Shown here: positions 1 to 14,400 of the stretch, in pieces
Numbering within the stretch: position 1 is the stretch's first letter
How the letters are laid out: each line of letters begins with the position of its first letter
NCBI GenBank assembly: GCA_903813345.2
Contig: CAIIXF020000010.1
Location: 2,719,169-2,783,168 of the forward strand
Source: Owenia fusiformis
Taxonomy: Eukaryota > Annelida > Polychaeta > Sabellida > Oweniidae
Direction: 5' to 3'
Length of the DNA: 64,000 nt
The notes under the pieces: model-generated
What the model was told of the DNA's origin: nothing
Seen by the model: the letters and a program-made list of their open reading frames with translations, nothing else
Database searches by the model: none
Translations under genes and position numbers: made by a program

Positions 1-310
1 GGAATCATCCAACTGTTGACTAAAAAGGGAGTTCCTCCCAAAAATGAAACCTCAAAGGCAAGGATGTCAAATGGCTGGCATGCGAAAAATTTGAGCCACC
101 CAATAGTTGACTATAAAGGGAGTTCCTCTCAAAAATAGGATGCATGTAGATTAAAACTATGTAGATCAAACCTAAGTCCCTTGCTTGGAATCATTTAATT
201 GTTGGTAATGGGAGTTCCTCCCAAATAGAACACAGGTATATTCCAGCCTTACACTGCTTGGAATATCTGTAATTACTGAAGAATGGAAGTTCCTTCTGAA
301 ACTGTTTAAG
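1..310. repeat. Degenerate tandem repeat, about 90-100 bp period
   Basis: The core gggagttcctc(c/t)caaa with an upstream tggaatcat..aactgttg word recurs near 30, 120, 210 and, more diverged, 285. It begins at the window edge. Confidence 0.55.
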
Positions 311-3300
311 TATATTACCTTGATGGAACTTTTTTCCCATTTCATCTTCTTTAAGAAGAATGAAAAAATTAAAATAGCTTGTTTGTAGCCATGCATGGCA
401 CAAATGTAGAAACCCATTATGTTCAGTAACTAATCCTGTTTTGAGGAAGTTGCTAGCTATAGCTGCCCCAGCTCGGATCAAATTGTAGCAATAGATTCGC
501 AAAAACGTGTTTTTCCAACTATGACCCCTGATGGGGATTGAAATACAATAAAGCTAATAAATTTGAATTTGTGCACCCTTTTGAAGGCATTGCTACTAAG
601 AAACATTACAATTGGGCAAAATAAGCCTCAATCTTCAGTATAAATTCTCAGAGCCAATCCAGCGTCAACTGTTTCAGACTGATGATCAAGTCTTTTTGCA
701 TCATGGCAATCGCATCTGTCCCAGATCAAGTGCTATGGTAATAGAGCTAAGGTAGTTTGAAATGTATTTTTAACAGGAATCATAATCATATCCTTATATA
801 TCTTTTAAAACTAGATTAAAATGGAGAAATTAGCACAGTGAGTGCAGGGAAATGATAACTTTTCATTAAAACTTGACTTTTATCCAACTCTATCCTTGAG
901 GATAGAGGTCCATGCCTCAAACAAACTTGACTAAGACTTTATCTTCATTCGAAAAGTTAAACAATTTTTAGTGTGGATGATCCAAAATTGAAACTTTCTA
1001 AACAGACATTTGGCCTTATACAGAAAGAATACTAGATATAGCATCATAAGGCATCATAAAAATCACACACTTTGATGAGAATGTTTAAGATTTAAATTAC
1101 TTGAAAGTAGCAGGTTTTTTTTTTAGCTAGGTCACTAATTTGTTAGAAAATGATGCTTTAAATGCATAAACTGTGAAGTCAGTGTTATCACTTTTCATCT
1201 TTATTCAGACAGTATGTATTACATTAATGTCGGTACCTTGACAGATATTAGTCATATAAAAATGCATGCACACAAAACATTGTGCCTACTTGGGAAGGAC
1301 ACATGAGAAACAGTTCTAAGGATAGCATTGAATCAATGTGAAATCACAGCTTGCTAACCTTATTACATAAGCATGAGCATCTTTTTCAAAGGTCATTGGG
1401 TTTGTGTCTTTATTGTTGCAACTTATGATAATCTCCTACTTTTTCAATACATGAATCTTGAATAAGATGAAAGTAAGGCATGAGACATCAGAGGCAATTA
1501 TGAAGCAATCATATCATTATCAAATGATTCTAATGTAGCTGGCAGACTGGGGAACAATGAAATCCAGTGACTCAATCAGTCATGGTGTCCAAGACATGAC
1601 CCTCTTCACTGATGCATCAGGGAGTGGTTGATGCTGTGTATGAAATGGCATTTTGAAGGCAGCCCTTGCTCTTCTAAAGAAGATAATAGTATGACTTAAA
1701 TTACTTAGAAAGAATCTACATCAAAAGTTGGCCTAATAATGTGTGACTGTATGACTCTCATAGTTCAAACTTTATAAATGGGACGAAATCTTTACTTGCA
1801 CACATAAAATGATTGTAAAGGTATTCAATGCTCATCCATGAGTCTAGTGTTAGTACATTTACTTTGGAAGTAGATGCAGAATCCAAATATGAAAACATTT
1901 GTGCTATGAAAATGTAATTACTTAAGTTGCAAACCCTTTTAAATGTTCCCTAATATAAGTTTTATGTTGTTTTAGAGTACTAATTGAGACTCATTTTGTG
2001 ATCTTGAATCTAAGATGAAGATAATCATATCATAATGATATAGGGTTGTCTATGTATTTTGATAAATCTTTCAAAAGAAAGAAATGCACAAAGGACACAA
2101 CATTCCTTTGTTTGTGTCTAAAAACCAGAACCTGGTGAACATGCAAAGTTGCATCTTTGGGCTTGCCCTCTCACCTTCCAAAGAGGAGGGGGTGGGGGGT
2201 GGGTGGTGAAATACATGTACTCAATACTCATTACAGTATACCCAGATTTGCCAACAAGCAAAGTTCTAAATATTTTTTCAATTATACAAGTTATTGTTAG
2301 CTGCCCCAGCTATCCAAGTGTTGAATATTGAAGTTTTCTATAAAGCAAACACTTTTGATAACACTTTCTAAAGATAACCAATCTTTACTTGGAATATCCA
2401 TGTAAGCTATAAGTTATAATTATATTTAACAAGATTAGGCCTGACAGAGGCTTTTTTGGACATCTACATATTTAATGTATTAGATATGCTCATTCCTGTA
2501 GCACTGTATACTTTACATCACCTCAGATAAATAAGTATTTCACTAAAAATGAAAGTATTTCATTGTTTGTCAATGTGCGTGGCTTAGCGCTAACTACATG
2601 CAAATCGTCATAAAACATGACACCTCATTTCATATGAGATGTTTTAAGTAAAACAGAAGATGCTATGAGTAGCAGAATGGATGCAGATAAGCATTGCATT
2701 TTTCACATCTAGAGATGTATAAACAAGTTGTTCAATCATAGAATAAACAACTTTAAGAAATAAAAAATAAAAATAAAAAGTAAATAACCTTTTTACTGCA
2801 ACTTTGAATGGATGTTGATTTTAAAAAATATTTTACTACAAATGAGATGTTACACTTTAGACCATTCACCATGCTAATGGTTAAATCTCATAAAACTGGT
2901 CATCAAATATGACTTCATGTGATTATTTGATAATGTTTTGACATTATGTAGATACATTCAGTTAAAAATGAGAACTTATAACTGGGTTTCTTCAGAAACC
3001 TTAAACATTAATTGATGTAATATATCCCAATTTACAGCAGCAATTAACAACTCATGCCAAATCCATATTAGTATCTGGATAAGACTACAGGAATGCATGT
3101 GATGCTTTATTTTATTTTTTGAAATGTCAAAAACTTTATTCCAAATGAGTTAGATACAGTGTATCAATAAACCTAAAGGGAAGGATATGTTTTTACACAG
3201 CTGTGGGCATTGTGCTTTTGTGAGGTCTGAGTAACTTGACACAAGATTGTCTGAGTACAGCTTTAACAATTTCATTGTTTTGTTTCTATAATTGATGTTT

Positions 3301-3395
3301 GTTGAAGATAATCTTCATTACAAAAGTTATACTTTTGTTGTTTCAAAATTTTATTTTGATATTCATTAATTATTGAGTGATCCCATGCTTTAAAA
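311..3395. other. Non-coding, upstream of first visible CBL exon
   Basis: AT-rich sequence. Short open frames here show no family features or codon bias. It may be intron of CBL or flanking DNA; none of the family's N-terminal exons is recognisable on either strand. Confidence 0.5.
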
Positions 3396-3434
3396 TCTCA
3401 TATAGTCTCTTTGTTACGTAATACAGTGAGGTAG

Positions 3435-3701
3435 AATTGATAGTTAAACGAGACTTACCTTGGTAAGTTGAAGTTTGACTGTAGTTCTACCGAACTGTAT
3501 GCAGGAACAAAGAGATTATATCCCACCCTATCCCTCCCAAATTGTTCCTGCATCATGACAATGTGATCACTCAATGCTCTCAATAGTGATTAACCAGCAG
3601 CTGACCGCTCTCTCATATAATCTCTTTGTTCCTGCATACAGTTCGGTAGAACTACAGTCAAACTTCAACTTACCAAGGTAAGTCTCGTTTAACTATCAAT
3701 T
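3435..3701. repeat. Perfect 87-bp inverted repeat (long hairpin)
   Basis: The left arm 3435-3521 and right arm 3615-3701 are exact reverse complements over all 87 bases by direct reading, with a 93-base spacer. The arms contain CTTACCTTGGTAAG and, read on the + strand of the right arm, ACCAAG|GTAAGT, which looks like a splice donor. A diverged partial third copy, in the right-arm orientation, lies at about 3396-3434. Confidence 0.92.
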
Positions 3702-6700
3702 TTAGAGCAGGAAAGCAATAGAATGATAGAGTATCCAAATATGTGGCAACAGTAAAATGATTACTGCATATCCTCTAGTCTGCAGGTAGAGGCGACAACC
3801 AGGGTAGGGGGAAGTTTGGAAATATGTTCAAGTTAATGTTTAGAATGATCTGTATCCCTGTAGAATTGCCTCATATATACATCAGTGTAGCTTCAATATT
3901 GCTTAACCCATAGATTTTATTATAAGTATTCTAGTATTAATATATAGCATGAGAATATTATTTGGTACTTTTTCATAGCTAACTCTAATTAATAGAACAA
4001 TTTCTTGATTCTATATTGAGGAGTAGCATGATCAAAAAATCTAAGTAAATTAGAGGGATCAAATGAATGCTTATGCTGTACTTGTATTTCAAATTCATAA
4101 TTCATAGTACGTGCACACTTAAAACCAGAGAATTTTTCAGCTTTTCAATGATATATGAATCTCCAAGTTAAATAGAGTTCTAACAGGAAGGATGACATCT
4201 CACTTCCAGGAAATAATCAGTTCTTCATCTGTATACTTAGTGAAAATCAATACCTAGGCTAGCATTACCTGCTTTTATTTTCTTCATTGTAGTTTACCTC
4301 AACGCAGAATTGTATCATTTTGTGTCAGACTGATGTGACATTATGACGTGATTATGTAATTTTTGTCAGGATTTAATCATATGATGTCAAGTTTCAGTAG
4401 GATATGTCAAGTTTGTGTAATATGGAGTCAGATTTGTATCATATTTACAATATATTTGTAGGAATTACATCGGAGCTATATAAAATATGGGAACCAATTA
4501 TATGTTAAAATATTGTAAAATGAACCAGATTTTTGAAACATGTTTTTTTGTAATACATTGTTTAGTTTAATAAATTAGAGTTATGTAAAATGTACATATC
4601 CAATTTGTGTATTAGGGATGTTGTCCAATTATCTACAGTAGTAGAATAATGAAATTAGTTTTGTTAGGGGGAGAGGATAAATTAAGTTTTTTTTGTGAAT
4701 AGTGTTGATTTTTTATAATATTCAAATGAAAGACAAATCAACATATAAAGATTTTGAAAATGCAATTAATTTTGTTTTTCTATGACTGTTGATAGTTGAA
4801 CACCATTTCCAAGTCAAATTTGCTCAACAGGTGTCAAATTTGTAGAACATGTATTAGATTAGCCCTAATGTGAATCATATCAGAGTTATGTAACAAGCTG
4901 TCAGATTCAACACTCAACGCTGATAACCAGCAGTTGTAATTTGAAAACAGAGCCTTTCATCCTTTAAAGAAAATTTTATAAATTGCCAAGCTTTACTCAC
5001 AAATATTCAACAGAATCAGCAGACTCTAAAGGAATCTGATATATAGAGATTATTGTGTATACCCCCCCCCCCACCCTCCCTCTACATTATCTCTTTATAT
5101 CCAGAAATGTAAAGTTTATATGTTGGTAGAGGTAGGGAGTATATTTGATATAAGGACCTGATTGGGGACCTGATGTAAGACTTCCTAGCTAATCCGAGGG
5201 ACAACAGATTTTTCAATGAGTTGAAATAAACGATTTGCTTTAAATATACTAACAACTTGATATTCAGCATCCCAAATTATTTCAAATAGTCAACTGCTAT
5301 TTAGATTGTGACATATGTCTTGTAGCAGCTTCATTCAGTATCAAGGTAGAAGGTACCACATTATTTGTACCTTTTTCAAACATGTTAAGCTTTATAGGGC
5401 AAATTACAATAAGACATCCTGGCCATCCTGGGTATAATAAGTTCATTACATACTAATAGCATACAGCAGAATGGCCTTTGTATTTTCTGTGATGTTTTAA
5501 TCACAAATAATACCTTCAATTAACTAATCAATACATTCCGTCTAAGTCTCATAAGTCCCTATCATTAGAATAACACATTAGATAAAACATTGATACATGT
5601 AAATAATCATATTAGGAAATTAGAAACCCTAAATGTTAACATAAATGACGTTATCAATTCTCTTATACTACTAGATTAAAGGTGTGGATATTTTTTTGAA
5701 TATTACAATTTCTGAGTAATCAAAAATATGTCTGATGCTCCCTTTAAGTACATGTCATGACAGTATTAAGGTGTCGGTGCTGTTATTTTTTCTTTCATTT
5801 GTTTAACACTTCTGATTACTATTAAGGTGACCTTTGACTGTCCTTTAACAGGGGTTATAATAAAAAACATATTATGATGAGTCATAAATACTGTTCCTTG
5901 TATGAATGTTATGATTCACACTAATTGTGACAGTATATCCCACCCTAGTGTCAGAGACCATGTAGCTTTCTTTCTAGAAATATACTGAGTATAAGAGCCT
6001 AGTATATTATAGTCTGATGAATCTCTCTTTTAAGAAATGAAGACATAAGGCTGTCTTTTAAAGTGAAGACAAGGCTCTCTTTTAAGAAGCTTAGTTAAAT
6101 GAATAGAAAAGGTAATTTCAAAGAAACAAAATTAATCAAAGGTATTCTAAAAGCAGTTTGGAAGTCTGAAATCAGAATGAGAATGAGTATCGGGATAGGG
6201 GCTATCTAACATATCAAAATATATTTTTGCAAAATTATTTTATTGAAAGCTCATTATTTTGGTCTTGTCTACTTCTATATGCATGCATTTCTCTGTTTGA
6301 GATTTGTATTTTTGTCATTTTACCCATGAACCTCTCAAAAAGCTTTCTCTCATTAAGCTTTCAAAAGGTTTAATATAGGAAAAGGTTTACATGTGAAATG
6401 AATGTGATCTACATGAAGCCAATAAGTTGGAGTGTCATCAGTGATTTTCTGCCATTTTCTGATTGGTTATAGGCTGGATCTAAAAGATTTCTCAAATCCG
6501 AAGAGTGTAAACAAATGTAGCTCTTGCAAAGGGTGATAACATTGAATGTTAGCAAGTTTAACGTCTGTATTAATATGATCATGATTGTACCTGTTGATTC
6601 CTCGATTTGAAGCTTGCATTTTATCATCCTCAACCATCTGTTTTAACTTAACAACACTCAGCGAAACACACTGGGAGGATTTCGGCAAAATCATTTTTTC

Positions 6701-6956
6701 AATAAAGTGTATGTAGTATAAGGAACTAAGAGCTATAGGAACCTGATTTTAAATGATGTATATGTATGCTTGTCATCATCGTGATTTTAAAGTTATTTTG
6801 TTAGTCATGTGACCATAGTATTGATTGGAAGGGAGAGCCATTTCGACAAATTAACAGGTTTAGCATTAAAACATCAAATGTATGTTTTAGCTTTCAGCAT
6901 CTTACTAGGTTTATCAGTGTGAATTATTGTTCAAGATATCAGTACATAACAAACTC
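3702..6956. other. Non-coding, no gene seen
   Basis: AT-rich with a C-run at about 5061-5075. Words such as tgtcaagttt and gtcagattt recur loosely between 4320 and 4920, possibly a very old tandem array. Confidence 0.4.
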
Positions 6957-7138
6957 CAGTAAAACTTGTATATCTGAACACCTTTCATATTTGAACACCT
7001 CTCAATGTTAACACCTTTTCACTATTATTTTTAATCTTCTATAGATTACCATGCTAGATAACCTAGAAATGTGAACACCTGCCAATTTGAGCACTTTTGG
7101 CCAGTTCCAGTAGCATTCAGATTAGACAGGTTTTACTG
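6957..7138. mobile_element. Small inverted-repeat element, CAGTAAAAC family
   Basis: The left end CAGTAAAACTTGTATATCTG and the reverse complement of the right end (CAGTAAAACCTGTCTAATC) match. The inside carries repeated tttgaacacct words. Related ends occur at 20771-20913 and near 29600-29626. Non-autonomous; no coding. Confidence 0.65.
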
Positions 7139-10100
7139 TACATTCAAAAGAAATGTTGAAATTGCCTCTTATAAACCAAATGCTTGTTTATTGGCAATAT
7201 TGTACGCAAAGACTGAAGACAGTCCTGTATACATAATTTTAAGTAAGACTGAGTTTTCTCAATGAATGAAAAAATACATATATCACATCCGGTAGTAGAG
7301 TTCATACCTAGTTTTTTGTCTTGAATAAACTAGTTTTATATATCATTATGATAGTGATAATTATCTCTATAGTTTTACTTAACTGTACTATAAGTACTTC
7401 CTTTATATTTGAGTACAGTATGTAGTTAGTAAACTTTTTTCTTGTTTCTGAAGTGTAATCAGAGGATATCCTTTAGGGATTCTACCAGCATAAGCAAGTA
7501 GGCGCTTTTCATTCAGAAAACCTATTTGCATCCTTCTGAAAATGGGAAAATCATGAAAAATTGCCCTATTAAACAACTTTGGTAAGAATTATGAATATGA
7601 GAATTATGCATGCTCTTAATCATGTTAATGGGAAAATGTTAGGGGAAACACAATTAACATATCTCACTATGTTTAAGATGGATTTATTCAACATATATAA
7701 CCATTACTATAGGTTAAGTGATCAGACCTTTTATCCTTTAATGACTAATTCAAGGATCAATATTACCCACAAAATATCTATAAAGAAGTTCAATTATAAG
7801 TTAAAAACCTCATCAATCTATCAGTAAAGAAAGTCACTAAAAGTTCCCACACTTTTCTTTTTGTGAAGTTATTAAACTTTTGTTGCAAGACAAGTGCTAA
7901 GTGTAAATATTTGCTTTAACCTATAAGTATGGTAATAAGTTTATTACACTTCACAATTAAGTAGTTATCTTGATTCAGGGCAAGCATATAGTGTTTTTAT
8001 TATCAGAAAACTGTATTTAGTTGATTCATTTCTCTTAAACTGTTTATTATTTCTTCCTTATTTCAATATAGGTTTTTCTATCTCAAAACTAGGTTCCAAA
8101 AAACTAATGGTTACCCTAAGCTCACCAACTAGTGTGCTACTCTCTGAGTAACATAGATCATTTAACACTTTGGCATTAACTTGAGCTCCTCAAAGCCACT
8201 CTAAAATCTTAACTTATTCACATATATTTGGTGTCCCAAAAAAATGAACTGTGGTGAACCTAGATGAATTATCATTAACTAAAGAGTGAAAAGTCAGACT
8301 TGAAAAGGGTAATTAATGTATGTCCCCTTTGGTAAAGGAGGAAATGTAAAATAAAACTTAACTTGTCAGTCGTGACATGAAGTTGTCATAAACTACCAGT
8401 TTATGTGGTACATGTATGAATATGTCACGTAATAGTCATAATATGTATGAACTGTGAATTAAATGTCTCTTTCATGATTAAATATTGGCTCCCTATCCTT
8501 TCAGTTTAATTATAATCATGCTGATTTTTGATCTGCTCATTTGTGATTGATATTTTATTGCATATATATATTTGCATGAATCAGAATTCATGACATGTCA
8601 AATCAAAAATCACCACCTACATATAAACTATATCAGTCCCATGGTTCATTGATGTTAGTTATATACATGTATTCTTAATCAATATACCTGATTGGTCAAG
8701 CCTGTTCACATGTTATAATCAAAACAACTCATGTTTACCTCCTTTGTAAAGAAAAGTGATACTGTACTTATATGTGAGGATGTTATACAACCTTGGCAAA
8801 CTAAAAAATAATCCAGATTTAGATTCATATTTTTGGTCATAATATATATACATGTCATGTATTTTACGCCTTCTTATAATGTTTTGGGATTTTATATGAA
8901 TATCATGAATGAATATACTGGTCTATGAAAGTCCTCCTCCCTTTTTGAACATTTTCTGTCTATCTCTCATTTTCAAGTTTTAAAGCAAATTCATTTGGAC
9001 TTTATAAAAGGAAATTCCAGGTATTTACACATCTATTTTAAGTCCTGGAGTCCCAGAGAGATAAAATATAGAGGCACATAGTGACACATATAAATTTCTT
9101 GAGACACATAGAATATTGGAGACACAAAGAATCTCAAATACTCATCTCAATTTAGTGTTCTCATTGACTCATATATAGTCCCAGAAAAGAGAAAAAAACA
9201 ATTTTCGCAAGAGTTCAAAAGACGACAAAATGTGGTTGATAATCCATATTTTTCTCATTATCCACACAATTGCTTTTTCAAATGATTACATCTTTTGACA
9301 GGTGTTAAATGAGCTTTTTCAGGAACTCCATGGAATAGAATTCATTAAGGTAAAATGTGATAAAGGGAGTCATTAATTTGTAACTGAAGAAGAGTAACAG
9401 GAAGTGATAAAAACAACCATTGCAAACATGTAATGCTCGTCTTTTGAAATTAAAAAAAGTATTGAAAAGAGAAGCAGCACGGAAGGTAAAAAGGCATGGT
9501 ATAGCAAGTCATCGACTTAAATAGTACAGATATCTAGAAAATGGACAGTTTATCAGTTTTATAGACAAAATGAATAGACCTGATATAAGAGATTCAGGCA
9601 CAGGGGTTATTATAAATAATTAAACGTGCTGCTTCCGTATCTCATTCAAAAATATGTCATCCTCACTTCCTTTATGTCATATATCTCGTAGGAATTAGAC
9701 CATTGGGTCATGAAAACATGAAAGGTTGGATTTATGAACAACTTTCTTTTGATTTATTTTCAAAATAAAATAATTTAAGATTGAATATGAAATAACATAA
9801 AAGAAGTTGATGTAGAATTTTTTCGATGGGTGGATTATAGAACAAAAACACTATTTAAAACAACAACTCTCAAGAGACCCCATTAGCAGATTACTTCAAT
9901 ATAAATTCTCATAAAAAAGTTTGTCTGTCATTTATTGTTAACATTTAATCTATTCTAATCTGAAATGTAGAATCAAAAAATCATGATGTAACTTTCAGAA
10001 CCTAAAATTCATCTCTTATTTCAATCCATATGAAAGGTTATATAATTTACAATTGAGATTATTAAGATGTTTTTAGGATGAAACAGAAAATTATTTGCCA

Positions 10101-10230
10101 GTGTCAGCTGATATTGTTCGTAGCTAATGGGATTATAGGTGCAAGTATTTGTATGTCGGCTGCAATAAGCTATGAAGATTCAGACTTCAAATCTTGCATT
10201 TTCTTAGTATATAAATATTAAGCATACTTA
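7139..10230. other. Non-coding, no gene seen
   Basis: AT-rich. Loose gagacacata repeats occur at 9070-9130, but I see no gene and no well-supported element. Confidence 0.4.
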
Positions 10231-10432
10231 CACTCCCCTCCATAAACTTGGCAACCAGAAGTTTCCATTAGATACCATATTAAAGTCTGACAATGTTTAA
10301 ATCTTCCATTTTGTTCCTTTATTACAATAGTTCGGAACTGTATGACAAAGATGAATATTTTGTAATCGCTACATAAATTTGATAAATGATCTATAAGGGG
10401 ACTTCACATTGCCAAACTTATGTAGAGGAGTG
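10231..10432. mobile_element. TA-flanked MITE, 202 bp
   Basis: Terminal inverted repeats CACTCCCCTCCATAAACTTG and the reverse complement of CAAACTTATGTAGAGGAGTG match with a few changes. TA is present on both sides (10229-10230, 10433-10434), as for Tc1/mariner-type insertions. Confidence 0.75.
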
Positions 10433-11264
10433 TAACCATTAACAAATATGATCTACAGTCCATTTCACTGCTTCATTTCGTCAGTAGAACGGCAAAAATA
10501 AGAAATTGGGAGACCATTGTGCAATAATATATGGAAACGTATATTCATAATGTACATGAATAGTGAAATATCAATATATTAAAACCTAAAATGTGAGCTC
10601 TTGAAAACAATAAAATATTAAAAGGTATTCATGCTATTGTATTTATTGTGTATGTTCTTTATAAATGCTTGTGATCTCCAAATTTCTATATTTCAACGAT
10701 CTGTAGCAAAATAAAAAATTTTATGGCCATGTAGTTCAACAAAAGTGGTTTAACCCTTATGAGACATTTGGCTCTATTGACCAGTATATAAACCTAATTG
10801 ATCAAATGTAACACAAATCAGTTAGACCCAAGCTATAAATATATTAAACTGGTTTGAAAAATATTTTAACCAGAATGATCAAATAAAAACAGAATCATAA
10901 CCATTTTTTATACTACTTACACCCACTTATGATTGCAATTTCTCTACGAAGTTATTCATAAACATTTGTAGATATTTTTTATAGAATATTGTTATTTATA
11001 TGTGTCAAAGACACCTTGAATTCCCAAAGTCTGAAGTTTGCATGGTTGAAAATCAAACTTGGATGCAAGTATGCGTTAAAGGAATTTGTGTTTCAAAAAA
11101 TGTGTTTAAAAATTCTTGTGACCCCCTCCCCCTCCCTCCCCCAGACCTCACCACCTCGGGAATGTGAAGTATATAAGAGACCAGAAACTTGATTATAGGC
11201 TAAGACTAGTGCTTGATTATGTAGTCTTCATAATAAAAAGAATTGCAATGTTTATGTGTTTTAG

Positions 11265-11411
11265 GACCATAGTTCAGTGGAAACTATTCCGCCAGACGTT
11301 ACATGAGACCCACATAATAAGTTCTCCGCTAGAGGCCATGGCGTTAAAGTCAACCATAGACCTGACGTGCAACGATTATATATCCTGCTTCGAGTTTGAT
11401 GTCTTTACAAG
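11265..11411 (+). CDS. CBL: CBL exon: EF-hand part of TKB domain
   Basis: Acceptor tgttttag before 11265, donor GGTAAC after 11411. The first base completes a codon begun upstream. Encodes [10 protein letters not shown] through the calcium loop DLTCNDYIS to FDVFT (residues 1-48). This is the first CBL exon I can find. Confidence 0.93.
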
Positions 11412-14400
11412 GTAACCCATTTAAATATTGCTTATAATGTTAATCTAGCTGATAGAGGTCTATTCCAGGCATTTGGACATTCTAAACTTACTCCATACTA
11501 ATTATCAACATGTGTGTTACTAGAGAAAATAAGTGTTCAAAATGCATAGAAATGCAGATCATAGTAAAAGAAATAATTTTCAATCTCCATACAGAGGTTT
11601 ACGATATTGACAACATATTAAAAATGAACTTTGAAAAGGTTTAATGAAAATACAAAAAATCACCTCCTTTTCTTGAGGAAATTTGATTACACTCTGAGGC
11701 AAATATTATACAAACAACAGTTGCAGTAACATTTGAATAAATCCATAATCGTGTTCTTTTTTATTTTTTTAACTCAGGCATTAGGAAGAATTGATGCTGT
11801 AAACAGATATTTGAATATGTCCTCAGGCATATATATTGTTATATATTGGTCTCAGGATAATTTTAATATCCTCGTACCTCGTATAGGATAACCTTTCAGA
11901 TAATCTCTATATATTTTCCACTCCAACTCCTACTCACAGTCATAATGAAGAATTAATGAAATCGCATTAAGACGCTAAAGAAGCTAGAGAACAAAATAAG
12001 AAACAGTTTTCTTCGTCATTGATAATAATATTGAGCATCTTGTTAAAATGTTACAGAACTCTCCGCAAAGTTTATCCCAATTTGTAGTTATTACATTGGA
12101 CATTCATGTATAATCTTCTCCTACATGAGAATGAGGTGTCAGTTGTACTTCAGTTGATTAAATATCTCATTGAATTTCAAATTACTTTGACCCTGTGTTA
12201 AATAATACAAAAGTATTTACAATGTTCTAGTCCATCCAATTTAGTCTTCCTGATATTCTGCGAATTAATTGTCAAGCAATCCTGCTACTTAATCTTCTCT
12301 CATGTCATCACTTTTTTTTTTTCTTTCTTTTTTATCTAAAATTTCAGTTGTTTTGTAATCTCTTGATGCAGAAAAACCTGTATATTCAAACATCTCTTGA
12401 ATCTGACAGAATCTTGGAAAGAACCCTATGTTCATATTTCCTTCATGCGCTAACACATAATATTCTTCACAATATTAAGTTCTTAGCATTTGGGAGGTGC
12501 ATGTACCTTCATGTATTTTGTTCAACAATTTTAACACAATTGGAAAAATTATTCAAATATCAATTATTTTTTCTTTTATTGTGTTTTTAGATTGTTTCAA
12601 CCATGGCCCAACCTGTTGCGGAACTGGAATGTATTAGCAGTGACGCACCCTGGCTATGTGGCATTCTTGACTTATGATGAAGTGAAAGCGAGACTCTCAA
12701 AATATATAACCAAACCTGGGAGGTAGGTTGCCCAAATACTCAAATCTGATTGCTCAAGTGGAGATGTACAATTTGTATTGTTAGTGTCTCAGTCTGAATA
12801 CTCTGAATAATTTGATTGGTTAAATAGAGGTTTACAATTTGTATTGTTAGTAATAGTATCTAAGTGTGAATACTCCAATCTTATTGGTCACATATGCATA
12901 TTGTATATTACTTGCATATCAGAATCGTGTAAAACACCCAGGTGATTAAGATGTTAATATAGACAGTGTTTTCATATTAACTCGGATACTTCAATCTGAT
13001 TAATCAAATGAAGACTAATTCAATTACAGACTACTATAGCTGGACCCCATTCTGATACTCATCACATCTTTCTGTCTTCAACCAGAAATATGTGTGATAG
13101 CGGGATAAATAGTGTAAAGTAATCGCCGTTTGTGGAACAAATCGTGAAACTTTCCTCAAATGATCACTGATTGCTATTCTTTAAATAAAGCAACTGTGCC
13201 AAAAAATCGCCCCATAGGAACTACCCTAATTTTTCAATTCTTACCCCCCCCATGGTCACGGAGGGGGGGGGGCTAAAAAAAATTTGACGCAATTTTTTTT
13301 ACTAAATTATGCTCATACTTCAAATTTAATATTACCTTATCATGTTAAGAAGTTGATGTTGAAGTAAAAATATGAAATACCATTGATTTTCTATTGCTAT
13401 GTTAAAGGGTGGTGATGGGCGACGCCCACTTTTCTTGTATTGAATATTTTGCACCATATCACAGTAGCAGGAGTAAATCAAATAAGTGATATATGATTTT
13501 AAAATTACATCTATATCTAATGCTTCACATGACTATTATTTTTCACCTTTTTCACTGTTAAAGGCTTGTTTTGAGTCACACCCATCTTTTAGATATACAG
13601 AAAAAATGGTCGATACGGCTTGACTTGTGGTTTCTTTTGGCTTCTGAGTGCAGTTAGACTCCATATATCAACTATCTATATCTGTTTCACTTTGCACACA
13701 TTTTTAAATCATAGTTTTATTAATCTTACCAATAGAAGGATTTATACTAGTGTCTATCAGTATCATAGTTACTTTTTGGTATGTTGCAGTGTCCTTATGA
13801 AGAACAATTGCCATCACACACACATAATGCTGTACAAACAAGATTTCCTTTCAGGCTCTTGCATCGTGTTGATATGCATTGGTTTTTGCAGCTACACTTT
13901 ATGAGAGCCTGGCAAGTGTCTGATGCTTGGGGTAAGGTTGTCGACCTTGGTATCCATTTGGTGTCTTCAAATATCCAGCCCCACTCAGCTGGGGAAGGAA
14001 CTTGAGGATTCACTGTAAGTGGTTGCCCCCAAATATATACAGCTTGGTATATGACTCTCTGCATATGCTGTAAAAGGGCATCTTATGTTGGACGAATGTG
14101 TGATATTATTGAAGTCCTCTTTGTGAACATCTCCTTCCTCGCAGCATTGATTGATGTTTCATTGCTTGTTTTAAGTTGGAGACCAGAATAATGAACTGCT
14201 CTAAAATAGGCATCAAGCAGGGTATTGGGTCATATTGAGATTTCTGTTAATACTGTAGTCAATTCAGGGTAGGTACTCCGTTGGTTCCAGGCTGATGTCT
14301 TAGACTTTCCATTAAAGCCTGATGTGGTGTCACACCCAGTCATAGCATGGAATATTGGGAAACACATGGCTTTCTGAGGAGTCATTTCATGGGCAATTTC

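Noticed and set aside
9470-9640. GAAGCAGCACGGAAG facing CGTGCTGCTTCCG as element ends
   Set aside because: Only about 12-15 bases pair and the flanks do not support an element.
1-11264. Search for N-terminal CBL exons (four-helix segment)
   Set aside because: No stretch on the + strand encodes the expected helices with splice borders; they are probably outside the window.
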